From assembly GCF_014898815.1 (NCBI RefSeq), contig NW_026515539.1, forward strand, positions 3,038,001-3,102,000: a stretch of DNA of 64,000 bases. Direction: 5' to 3'. The translations under genes and the position numbers were made by a program. Source of the DNA: Panonychus citri. Its lineage: Eukaryota; Arthropoda; Arachnida; Trombidiformes; Tetranychidae. The notes beneath the pieces were generated by a model that searched no databases, was not told the origin of the DNA, and saw only the letters and a program-made list of their open reading frames with translations. This document shows, in pieces, positions 46,278-56,690 of the stretch; position 1 is the first letter of the stretch; every line of letters begins with the position of its first letter.

Positions 46278-46733
46278 ATGTTTGATTATGAAATAAAGAA
46301 AGCTCTTTGTTCTTACGATAAATTCATAGGATGTTTTGCGCGAGATAAAATACCTTCAATAGTTGAGTATCCATCATTTATTATCGTCAATACTGACAAG
46401 TCATCTGCTCCTGGAACGCATTGTTGCTATGAGATTTACATCGAATGAATGTGAATATTTTGATTCATTTGGTTTACTCCATTGCATCAGGAAATGATAA
46501 ATGCTATCGGGTCGCGTAAAATGTTGTGGAATGGCCGTTGTTTACAACACCCTTCTTCACGAACATGTGGAGAGTTTTGTATAGCATTTGTAAAGTTTCG
46601 CTCTCTGAAATTTTCATTCATAAAATTTATCAAGTATTTTTCTGCTGATACAAAATCTAATGATAAAACAGTAAAAAGTATAAGTTCGGATGATTGGAAT
46701 ACAAGTTTTCAGTTGCATAACAAAAATGGATGA
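46278..46733 (+). pseudogene. Polinton adenain/Ulp1-like cysteine protease, frame-disrupted
   Basis: Processes virion proteins in related viruses. The visible parts are FIGCFARDKIPS and IIVNTDKSSAPGTH (His of the catalytic set), then YFDSFGLL (Asp) in another frame, and SSRTCGEFCIAF (nucleophile Cys) in a third. Frame breaks fall near 46,430 and 46,480. It ends at 46,733, overlapping the next gene start by 8 bp. Confidence 0.7.
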
Positions 46734-47235
46734 GTACACTTGCCCACGGGTTACAAACATGGTGGTCGCCTTCTCTCTACCTTTTGAGATAGATCTAAAA
46801 CAGCTGATAAATATTTATCCTCAAACTGATTACCGACCTAAACGATTCAATGGTGCTATCATTAAGACGAAAATAAATTGTTTACTAGTATTCCGAAATG
46901 GAAAGATTAATGTCGTCGGAAATAAGAGAATTGAGGATGCTGAAGATGCTGTTGATGAATTGTGTTTAAAATTGCATAAGAAAAAAGAATATACAAGAAG
47001 AATAGTTAATATCGTTGCTACTTGTGCATTAGGTCATCCAATTGTGTTGAATGATCTAGCAAACAATGGAGACTTTGAATATAACCCTGAAATATACCCA
47101 GCTGCTTACTATAATATCGGTAAAGCTAAAATATCGGTTTTTCATACAGGAAAAATAATTTTCACTGGCTTTTCAGATTTTACAGATATTGTGAATTCTT
47201 TTGATGAAGTTCATTTGCTAATAAAAATGATTTGA
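46726..47235 (+). CDS. TATA-binding-protein (TBP)-like protein encoded by the Polinton
   Basis: 169 residues, intact, with two tandem repeats that match the TBP saddle. Repeat 1 (about residues 8-84) has YRPKRFNGAIIKTK, LLVFRNGKINVVGNK and EDAEDAVDEL. Repeat 2 (about 91-166) has VATCALGHPIVLNDL, YNPEIYPAAYY and ISVFHTGKIIFTGFSD. Of the four Phe residues that kink TATA DNA in eukaryotic TBP, three align as Phe (KRFNG, LVFRN, SVFHT) and one is Tyr (IYPAA). There is no N-terminal extension. The likely role is recruiting host polymerase to the element's own promoters; TATA boxes are visible in the element. It is one of the few fully open genes here, which suggests constraint. The family call is by motif alignment. 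Confidence 0.82.
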   Translation: MDEYTCPRVTNMVVAFSLPFEIDLKQLINIYPQTDYRPKRFNGAIIKTKINCLLVFRNGKINVVGNKRIEDAEDAVDELCLKLHKKKEYTRRIVNIVATCALGHPIVLNDLANNGDFEYNPEIYPAAYYNIGKAKISVFHTGKIIFTGFSDFTDIVNSFDEVHLLIKMI

Positions 47236-47277
47236 TATTTTATAAGAAAACAGTTTATTTAATTAATCAATTTCATT

Positions 47278-48374
47278 CTATATATGAGAGATACTTGATT
47301 TACAAATTGGACAATCGTCAAGCTGTGTCGCACAATCGATGCAAGAGATAGCGTGATCACATGGTGCGAATACTGTACCGATTTCTTTGTCGAGACATAT
47401 CTTGCAAGTGTATCTGTCCTTATCATCAGTGGGTTGTGGTAGCTCTGTAAGGGGAGTAACTGTATCTGTTGGGGAGTTGATATCATCTACGAACATCTGT
47501 CCTCGCTTCAAATATAGATAACTACATTTAGGGAAGTAATATGCATGGACAGCCCATGCATTATCTCCTCTCCCAATTTGAGATTGTTCCATTGCAGTTG
47601 AAACATCTGGTGTGATCGTATACTCTAGTGTAAAAGAATCCGGCCTCTGCAAGTTCTTTGGGTGTTATTATCTCATTGATCGGCCAATTTGAGAAAGTTT
47701 CAGTCCGACTTTGTAGTGTTCTAAACTGAAGGTTCAGCGGCTTAAAGTATCGTCGTCGATTGGATGATTCTGAAAATGATACCAGCCTATTTCTTGTTAT
47801 ACGCCTAGATACTCTAGGAAAACGTCAGTTCGTTCTTTCGATTGCTGGAAATTGTTAGAATTTTCATTTCTGTTAGGATGTTAGAGATACCAGTGACATT
47901 ATCATTGTTTTGTGGTCTTGGGTAGTCATCAACTACATCTTCTCCCTCAATTTGGTTAAATATAATCACTCGATCCTCTGCAGTGTTATTAGAATGAAGG
48001 ATTATTATTCTGTACTATCCTTGATTCTTCATTTCATAATTAACCATGACTCTTAGAGGCGTGTTTTCCTGTAGAACAACAGTTGATATAGATCTTGGTA
48101 TATTACCACAAGGAAGACCTTGGATGAAAGGACAATCTGATGAATGAAGACGATGTTCAATCCAGTGTAAATCTTGCCAGATTGAGGCGTGGTAGAGGTA
48201 TCCACAGAAAAAACATTTAACCTGTCGCGATATTCCTGTAAAGTAAAAACCATCGCGCGCTAGCTCCGTTCGGTATGAAATCTCCGTGCCCCACGCTGAT
48301 TGGAAAAAGCTTTCATATCGAGCTTGCTCGGAAGCATAAGTACTTGCATTGTTGCTTGAGTCTGTTATATTCAT
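47278..48374 (-). pseudogene. Inhibitor-of-apoptosis protein (BIR-BIR-RING), frame-disrupted
   Basis: The first BIR (48,015-48,374) has GFYFTG, VKCFFCG, W...DLHWIEHRLHSSDCPF, with all C2HC zinc ligands. A second BIR lies across 47,540-47,720 (ELAEAGFFYT, TRCFNCNG, then in another frame GDNAWAVHAYYFPKC). The end is a C-terminal RING (CKICLDKEIGTVFAPCDHAI, CIDCATQLDDCPIC). This is the order of insect and baculovirus IAPs, which block caspases and ubiquitinate partners. Frame breaks fall between the BIRs and within BIR2 near 47,560. It runs opposite to the other Polinton genes and is nearest the right terminus, so it is probably acquired cargo. Confidence 0.85.
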
Positions 48375-48567
48375 TTTAGTAGAAAAAAGAAAGAAACTTC
48401 AGATGTGACAGAATTTTGAAATGAAAGTGAATACTCGTCAATACAAACATTTGCTTTTTATTCGAGTTCGGTCTCCCTATCTCACTCTCTATAGATGTGC
48501 GCACTATCAATTGTATTTTTCATTGCGCATGTGTGATTTGGCTTGCAAAGTTGCTTCTGACCCCTAC

Positions 48568-48621
48568 CCCCTAACAACATTAAGCTCCTCCCTTTTTAAC
48601 GTTTAGACACATCTTACTACT
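48568..48621 (-). repeat. Polinton right terminal inverted repeat
   Basis: 54 bp identical to the reverse complement of the left end (32,516-32,569). The target duplication TATCTT follows at 48,622-48,627. Confidence 0.95.
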
Positions 48622-50382
48622 TATCTTGATTATTTATTAAGTTCTGCCCTACTGAAAACACAAAATTATAAATAGTAAATGAAATGTTAGGCTATTCTAC
48701 CTTTTGCAGAAATGTATCGAAAGGATATGAAATAATTATGAAATACAATGAATAATTGTCATTTATTTTCTTAAACCAACCAATTATTATCAAAAAGAAA
48801 AGATTAAAAATATTAATTTTTTTCTTATGAGTATTAATACAAAACTATTGATCGTCACAATCATCAGCATTATTGCATTATAGTGGTGATTAAATCAAGG
48901 AGACTTGATTGTTAGTTGAGGGAAAATAGATTAACCGGAAACTGGTAAACCAATCAATTGATTATTGGATAAAGAAAAGAAATTTTTTGAATATTCATTA
49001 TTTTCCCAAAGGAAATTTTGATTGTAATAGTTACAATTAGAAAAGAAAATGTTAATTTTTCAGCTCTACGCTTGGACTTTGGAAAAATTTGCGAAAAGCA
49101 ACATGGTTTATGTACTTTGCTTTGATTCTCATTTAGACTAATTCTTTTTTTTCTTCTCCTGTCAATTAACTTTTAGATTTTCTCATGATTATCGTAATAT
49201 AATTGACTGTGCATCTCACTCAGGGCGTAGGTTGGATATTACCCATGGGTGCGGTTGAATGGGCTGAGTTTCTGTTATTCTCATGTCACTGAAACTTTGG
49301 GCGTTCATATGAAGATCTCGACTCATTAAGAGTACGTGATCTCTTTTTCTTTCACCATTTCGAACCAATTTGTGTGATAATCGAGATCGAAAAATGTTAA
49401 AGTCTTAACATTGATGCAACAATCGATTTACTATCAATTTACATTAATCACTGGTTTACTCATCTATTGATACTTATTATTAACCCAAAGATTAGATTAT
49501 GTGGTCAAGTGTGAACAAAAGTCCATCATCACGATCAATTATGATTAAATTTCAATGTTTGGGTGAAAAGAATCTACTTGTATTAATGATTATCAATCGT
49601 GATACAAAGTAAATTATGTTAATTTGATTGATTAGTGTACTCACCCAATTCTCTGTATGTTAATTGATCAAGGAAACAGAATATTATTCTGAGTCTTATT
49701 CGCTGTTAGCTGAATGGTTTGCTTATTGAACGCCATTATCCTGTTGTCCACTGTTGATTGTTTGAGCAGTGGACAACAAGAGAAAGGTGAACAATTCACA
49801 ATATCAACAGGGAAACATGATTAAAGGTACGAAACTTTTACAGGTAAAATCAGATTAGATATAAAGGAAACGGAAGGGATGAAATATGATAGAAATGATG
49901 GAAAATAAATCCAGATACAAAGAGAGATTAAAGCTGGTCAAGTTAGAGATGTGAATGTTAGATGGATAGTAATTAGAATCAGAGAAGAGCTGATTGAAAT
50001 TGTGAGGAAAATTTTTAGATTTGTTGTCGACTCGATGATGTGACGAGTCGAAATGACCCTTGCAAGGAGATGGACACTTGAATTTTGAGAGAAAAACAAA
50101 GAGTATGAGAGAGTCTCATTGTCATTAAAAGTGAATGTAAAAAATTGAGTGAGAAAGATAAAAGTGAAAAGAAGATAAGTGAGCGAGAGAGCAAGAGAGC
50201 CATTCGAGTGATTTGTTTGTATCTTTCTCAAAGTTAAACTTATCAAATTGCCATGGAAACAAATGAAAGTATCCAAAATAATTAGCATCTTCACTGGACC
50301 TTAAATTAGACTCATCACAAATAACATCATTGGGTAACCGGCCTTTACCTTTTCTCCCTTTCATCCATTTATCTTCTTCCAT

Positions 50383-50418
<36 letters not shown>

Positions 50419-51902
50419 AAAAGGAATTAATTGATAACCATTAACAAACTGGAGCTTTGATTTTACTTTTTGTATTGAAAAATGGACCGGAAATTTTGGT
50501 TACTATGAATGGTCAACAAAAATGAATGGTCATTATTATTACTCACCATGAAGATAGACCAATGGTACTCTCTTGATTGGTGTTTTAATTATCCATTTTA
50601 TTTCTGGTCTGATTATTTCCATGACTTGATTATCAGCTGAAAATACTAATATTCTTGACTGTTGGTTAATCAAATAGGATTTTCTTCCAAGAATCAACCA
50701 GCATGACGATACATTGGAAGAGGAAAAATGTTCGTGGTGATTTTTTCATCTCGTCCGGAAACAAGTCATGTTTATATGAGCAAATTTATGGATATTGAAT
50801 GTTCCTGGTTATGGTAACTTGAATGATGAACATCATGAACCTGATTCTAGATTAAGTTCAACTTGTGTATTTCCCTAGAAAATCATTAATATTATCTTGA
50901 ATCCATTGGCAACAATTGTCCTGAGGTTGACTGGTGATCCAAACTGATCCCTTATCCTTTTTAGAATCCATTAATTAACCTATCAACATCATTTTGGAAC
51001 ATTTTCTAGCAACAATTAACATCAACAATCTAATCAAGGTAAGACTATTGTAGAAAATATTCCCCATAAAAGATACAAAGTTTACTGTTGTTTATCAATC
51101 GAAACAATTATTTTTTTTATGCAGAATCAAATTTATCTTTCATCTCAACAGGATATTGAGAGATGTTGATTATGAAGGACAATTGAAAGAATGGCACATT
51201 GAGAGACATCTCTCTATCGATATTGATTAGTTAATCATTGTGATCAATTATCTCCTCATAACCACTATTGTCATTGGTGATCATTATCATCACCAGTGTA
51301 CTTGAATATTCAAAAAAGATGAGCCAAGTGTGACCATAAACGACTGTGGGAAGGGATAAGGTTGATAAGAGGACCGGTCATTTGGAGGAGAAGACACAAT
51401 TAAATATATTGACGAGGATGATAAATAATAAAATGTACACTTTATACATAATAATATTACTAATGATTATGGTTAACAAGAAAACTCTGAACAGTTTATC
51501 ATCTTTATCTCCCATGTGAATGATGGAGAAATTCAAAGGAATATCGGGAGAAAGAGAGATAAAATCTTTCATCCATGTAGAAAAAAACTCGAAAACCGTG
51601 ATGATAATTGTGATGAGGATAATTACCAATGACAAGAAGTTTAAATTGTAATATTATGGATTAATAAAGTATAATAACAACAGGGAATCAGCATTTTAAC
51701 TATTCCATCCCCTGAACAATATATTATTATCATGGTTGTTGATCTTTATGAGATAAACTGTTCATTTAAACCATAAATTCTGATAAAAGATCACATTTAT
51801 TAGCAATACTTGAGCTATTAATCGATGCTTTGAATTCAATGATTCACTTTGTTTTTAATATCATGACAATCGCTGCTTTTGCTTAACGACAACTTTCATT
51901 AC
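48622..51902. other. Intergenic, no supported gene
   Basis: AT-rich sequence with only short ORFs lacking domains, signal peptides or splice support. It contains a (CT)15 microsatellite at 50,385-50,414. The 49,930-50,390 stretch is purine-rich on the + strand. I see nothing else. Confidence 0.5.
50385..50414. repeat. (CT)15 microsatellite
   Basis: Thirty uninterrupted bases of CT repeat. Confidence 0.95.
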
Positions 51903-52330
51903 AATTTGTTAAATTTACATTTTGAACGAGGAAATTAATCATTCAAAGTAACAAAGAGTAAAAAATTACAAATTTTAACCTTTTTTTCTGGTTACAATTG
52001 ATTCATTTGACAATTTAATGTCAACTAAAACTTGTGAATAAATATTGACAAGGAAATACGAGTACCAATACCTACGTTTCTATGGTTTTAACAATATCAT
52101 CCGATGAAAATTAGCATAATAAAATTCCCCTAAAGTTTCACTTACATGTTGAGTGATAAAAACTCGAATAGAAATGAGTAATTGTTTGTTAAGAGTTCGA
52201 ACCTCTAAAAAATAAACCTGATTAAATTGAAACTAAGACCACAAAGCAAATGATAAAAAAGTATAAGTTTTGGTTTTTATTTTTATATATCTTTAAAGCG
52301 AATTTACTTGTGAGTTTCAATTTAATTTTC
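51903..52330. repeat. Copy of the DEG/ENaC 3' flank
   Basis: Same orientation and order as 31,236-31,680, including GAGGAAATTAATCATTCA and AAATACGAGTACCAATAC. The Polinton and the small peptide gene lie between the two copies. Confidence 0.75.
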
Positions 52331-52407
52331 GATATTATCATGTTTCAATCTCTTTTCGGCTTTAATCTTTATGATGTTCTATTCCGTGCTGTTTCATCTG
52401 CACGGAA

Positions 52408-52584
52408 TGATAAGCAAATAAAGATAACTTTTGATATCTAATCAGTTGACCATTTTAAGACTACATCACTTAAACTAGTGGACAGACTTATCATCATATC
52501 TTTGGGTTAACTGTATCTCTCATTGATTATATTCAACTGCGTGAATGATTTAGAAAGTGGTTGCAAACTCAAAGTCTTTGACTG
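52408..52584. mobile_element. Truncated copy of the MITE at 248-476, opposite orientation
   Basis: The reverse complement of about 255-420 is present and ends with the same terminal motif (CAAAGTCTTTGACTG) followed by TA at 52,585-52,586. The other end is missing; similarity stops abruptly at about 52,408. Confidence 0.75.
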
Positions 52585-52586
52585 TA

Positions 52587-54699
52587 TGTAATATCTTTTT
52601 TGCAATTGATGCTATTTTACTATTTCATTAATCAATCGAGAATTGGGTTTGATAAGATGGTTAGAGTTTATTTCTATCCGTAAATTTCGGTTTGATATAA
52701 TATCGAAAGAAAAATATTGATGTTCGAATTGAGAAGAAATTTCATTCATAAAATTGTTGTCAGTTTTTCTTTCACCAAGTTGATGGTGGGAAAGAAAGGA
52801 TTGTTCAATTGATGACAATTGAATAATCAGTTGATTGTCTCTTCATGAGAATTCACTTGCTGTTTAATATTAACTTTATTTCTTCTTGATGATTGAAAAT
52901 ATTAATCTCTTTTTCTAACTGATATGTATTGTTACTCGAAGACCTTCTAGCCTTTCGTGACTTGACTCGATTTCATGGTGACACGGAAAAAAACATGAAC
53001 GATGATCCAGAATTTCAGATAGGTTGGAATATCAACTTGAAATTAGTTCTAATTCTTGGAATGATACTAATCTAAATTGACCAGCAAAAAGATGAATCCA
53101 ATGTATTAATACATCTAAATGAAGTGAAATCGATTTGATTGTAACCAACCATGAACAATTATCTCATAACTAATTGATTATTCAACATCTCTTTCTATCT
53201 CCCTTTGTTCATTTAAATTCTCATTCTCATCATGAAAATTGTAAAGAAACTTATACAATATATTGTACTTACATTATTCGATCCTCGAATCAATCATGAT
53301 GATCTCATCGGCTCGATCATGGAACGGAAAAGGAAGTTGGTTATATCATTGGAATCAACTAGAATCACCACAGAAATTATAAATATAAGATACATAATAT
53401 TTAAGAATCTGAAACAGTTCGGTTGACAGATAAATATGAAGTAAAATAGTTCGAGATGAAAGTTCGATGTCTCTAAATTTAGATTCGTGAGAGAAACAAA
53501 ATGAGAAATATAATATAAGGGAGTTGGTGAGAAAGATACAGGGATTTGGGAGTGAATAGAAAACGATAGAGACCAGGGTGTGTCAAGGAATCGCGTTCGA
53601 GAGATGATGATGTTCAATCGACAAAATGTAAGCCCGAAATTAACTGATGATGAATATATTGGAAAACGCCCCAGGTAATGATGAAAAGATGGAAGAAAAA
53701 GAGCAAAATCGATTTTTGATTAGCGAACTTTGCAAATATTGAATTTCCTGAATCTCGAGGAATATCTGACAATCTAATTTCTTTCATCATTATTATCATA
53801 ATCATCTCACTCGATTTCCGTGGAAATATTTCTCCATCTTCCTTTTTCAACTTACCTTTGTATCTAAGATCAATATTTTACTCTCTGTCCATACAATCTG
53901 ATCGTTCAGCTGATTATATTCACTAATTATGTTAACCTAATGATGTTTAAATTGTCACAATTGTCACTGTCCTTTGAGAATCTTCAAATTGTTACCTTGA
54001 TTTAGTTTTCGTATGATAATAAATCCTTACAATTATCATTATCTCTTTGATTAGATTACTCATTTTTTTCGAGAACGGAAGTTTACTTTTATCTAATCAA
54101 TCAATTTCCTGTTAAATTGCTGCGATCATAATTCATTGATTATACAATCAAGATGATAATCATGCCTTCTAATGGGCTTCTAACCAATTTACTTAACTAA
54201 ATTAAATGATGAAATGAAAAAATATCCGATTCTGTTGTTGATTTTTGAATGTGAGATGAATAATTTGAAGAATTGATTTAATTGTTAGATTTGTGATCAC
54301 AATTAACTTTCCACTGAGGTTGAAAAAAGCGACAAAGGTATAATTATATTCATTGGATATTAATTATTAATGCGAACAATTTATCATTTGAAAGAAAAGC
54401 AATCAGATTAACAATTTAATCTAAATAATTCATATTAATGATAAAATACTAATAACGATTAAGGGAAAGGCTTTTTTATTATTTTCATCTAATGATAGGA
54501 ATTAATTTAACTTCTTGATTAATGTCATGGAATCATGGGAACAATTATCTCAATTGATGAATCTATTGATTTTTAGATAAAACCAAATAGGAAATTAATT
54601 TTTAATTTTCTTTTCTATTTATGAGAGATAATTAAATTAATTGTTTTCTTCAATTTTTCTGTTTTTTTACCAGTGACAAACTAAAAAAAGATGATTAAG
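52587..54699. other. Intergenic, no supported gene
   Basis: AT-rich. Short ORFs only, none with recognisable features. No repeat structure stands out. Confidence 0.5.
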
Positions 54700-54935
54700 A
54701 AAACAAATGGCCTCCGATCACGAAGTGCTATCGGTCAAGATGACGGCAACTTTATGATATCAATGTTATGAAAACCGATGAAAACGTTTTATTTGTTCTG
54801 AGACCAGAGTTCGCCATACTGACCACTTCTCTTCCCTGATGAACAAGATTACCATTGAACTATCGGTAAATCGATAAATGGTTAACCGAAAATCGACCAG
54901 TTGGAGCACCAAATTGAAGCCATTCCAAGAGATCG
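54700..54935 (-). pseudogene. PPIL2 fragment (part of the cyclophilin domain)
   Basis: About 230 bases match 57,035-57,245 in the PPIL2 gene (GGTCAAGATGACGGCAACTT, CCAGAGTTCGCCATACTGACC), with several insertions and deletions. It has no start, stop or full domain, so it is a decayed partial duplicate 2.3 kb from its parent. Confidence 0.8.
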
Positions 54936-55485
54936 AATTGTTTTTCTTTATCGGTTCGAGACAACGACTGTTCGTCCAGCAAACCAATAACGACTAAAGC
55001 ATTTGGATAAATATTAAAGATTGCATCTGATCATTATTTTGATGAAAACATTTTATTCATGATTTAGATGAATCTATTGGCACCCCCAGTGTTGTATAAG
55101 TACAATGTACATGACACTCGCTGAATAATTCAGGTCGTGGACATCTTTCCTTCGTCGATTTGTTCCTGAAATCCAATGGGAAAAATTGAATTAATTGTTT
55201 TCTTCAATTTCTGATTGTTTACATTTGAAAAAAGAGGAAAACATATGATTTCGGATCACATGTTTACTATTACAATTTCTTGGTTTCTTGTGTTTACTTT
55301 TTGTAGTTGTTCAATTTTGTTGTTTTTATGTTAAAATTGTATTAATTTTATCATTTAATTGTTAGTTTGGTCTTTCCAGTGATAACCAAACTATTTTGTA
55401 AAAACTGATTCTTATTTTTGTTGTTGAGATGAACTGCTGATTTAGATGAACTAAATTGTGATACTGGTTTTCTAAGAATTTAATT

Positions 55486-56574
55486 ATGACAATTACTAAA
55501 TTATCCAGATCAAGATTATCGTTTCTTCCTGGACATTTGTTATTAAGAACTTTAAAGACTAATGTTGATTATCGTGATAAAGTATTTAGTTCATCGGTTA
55601 TCATTTCTACAAATGATAACATTTACCAGAATTTAGCTTTAGAGGATTGGCTTTACACTGGATATGGTAAATTGAAACAATCAACTAATTGGTATCATTT
55701 GTTGCTCTGGTTTAATCAACCTTGTGTCGTAATTGGTAGACATCAAAATCCATGGAATGAGATTCATGTTAATCAATGTTCAAAGCTTAATTTACCAATT
55801 GCCCGGCGGAACAGTGGAGGTGGAACTGTTGTCCATGATCTGGGTAACCTTAATCTTTGTTTTCTTTCTGATAAAAAATCTTACAATCGCCAGCAAAACA
55901 ATCAACTAATCATCCGAACCTTGGATAAATATTATGGAATCAAATGTGAAATATCAAGTCGGGAAAATCTAATCACTTCTAATGGAGGATTCAAAGTATC
56001 AGGAACAGCGTCTAAATTAAGCTCAACCTCAGCTTATCATCATTGTACTTTAATGGTTAATGTTGATTTATCTTTAATGGTTAAAGTGACCAAAACTGAT
56101 TGTCCACTAATTGAAAATAAAGCAACACCAAGTGTTCATGCATCGGTGGAAAATTTATCGTCTCTGAACTCAACAATCAACATGGATAATTTAATTGGTA
56201 ACATTTCCACTGAATTTATCAATGAATTTGGTGATCATGGAATCATTCATGTTAATCCTGATGAGAAACAATTTGATTCCATTGGTGAAATTTATGATAA
56301 TTTAATCGATTGGAAATGGATTTTTGGTAAAACACCGAAATTCGAAGTCAAAGGTCAATCAATCGATGGAATTTCTTGTAAATTAACAGTTAATCATGGA
56401 ATCATCGACAATGTTGAAACTGTCCCACCAATGAACTTTTCATTGCTCGAAGGAATCAGATTTGTAAAGGAAGATGTTGTTTCTCAATTTATTTGTAATG
56501 AAACAAATTCTGAATCAAATTATTCAGCTGCCAAATCTTTGATAATCGAGTTGATAGATCAAGTTTATTCTTGA
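55486..56574 (+). CDS. LIPT1: Lipoyltransferase 1, mitochondrial (lipoate-protein ligase A family)
   Basis: 362 residues in one exon, close to the human length. It attaches or transfers lipoyl groups to the E2 subunits of mitochondrial 2-oxoacid dehydrogenases. The N-terminus (residues 1-25) is basic and Ser/Leu-rich, as for a mitochondrial presequence. The BPL/LPL catalytic domain shows NLALEDWLY, VVIGRHQNPWNE, the binding-loop motif ARRNSGGGTVVHD, NLNLCFL, and KVSGTASKL with the catalytic-site Lys, followed by HHCTLMVNVD. The C-terminal accessory domain is present. It converges on PPIL2 with 116 bp between the stop codons. Confidence 0.93.
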   Translation: MTITKLSRSRLSFLPGHLLLRTLKTNVDYRDKVFSSSVIISTNDNIYQNLALEDWLYTGYGKLKQSTNWYHLLLWFNQPCVVIGRHQNPWNEIHVNQCSKLNLPIARRNSGGGTVVHDLGNLNLCFLSDKKSYNRQQNNQLIIRTLDKYYGIKCEISSRENLITSNGGFKVSGTASKLSSTSAYHHCTLMVNVDLSLMVKVTKTDCPLIENKATPSVHASVENLSSLNSTINMDNLIGNISTEFINEFGDHGIIHVNPDEKQFDSIGEIYDNLIDWKWIFGKTPKFEVKGQSIDGISCKLTVNHGIIDNVETVPPMNFSLLEGIRFVKEDVVSQFICNETNSESNYSAAKSLIIELIDQVYS

Positions 56575-56690
56575 AATTTGATTAAAATGGTGTCATTAAT
56601 TGTCTTTTGTATAAAATAAATTATTCGAACAGAGTTAATTGTTATCAGAATCACAGACTATTGTACACTTATGGTTGAAGATCTGGATGA

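Larger units (their letters stand above)
32516..48621 (+). mobile_element. Polinton/Maverick DNA transposon, complete, 16.1 kb
   Basis: The ends begin AGTAGTAAGATGTG on both strands, and a perfect 54-bp inverted repeat runs 32,516-32,569 and 48,568-48,621. The 6 bases outside each end are identical: TATCTT at 32,510-32,515 and 48,622-48,627. A 6-bp target duplication and AG...CT termini are hallmarks of the group. Inside are protein-primed PolB, packaging ATPase, integrase, capsid and core genes and an adenain-like protease, mostly on the + strand. An IAP gene and a GC-rich ORF lie near the ends on the minus strand. The terminal repeats are short for a Polinton, where hundreds of bases are common. 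Many genes have frame breaks, so this copy may be non-autonomous unless some breaks are assembly errors. Confidence 0.96.

Noticed and set aside
49938..53850. Several 60-120 residue ORFs in the long intergenic stretch
   Set aside because: They are compositionally simple, overlap on both strands and show no domains, repeats of known genes or convincing splice sites.
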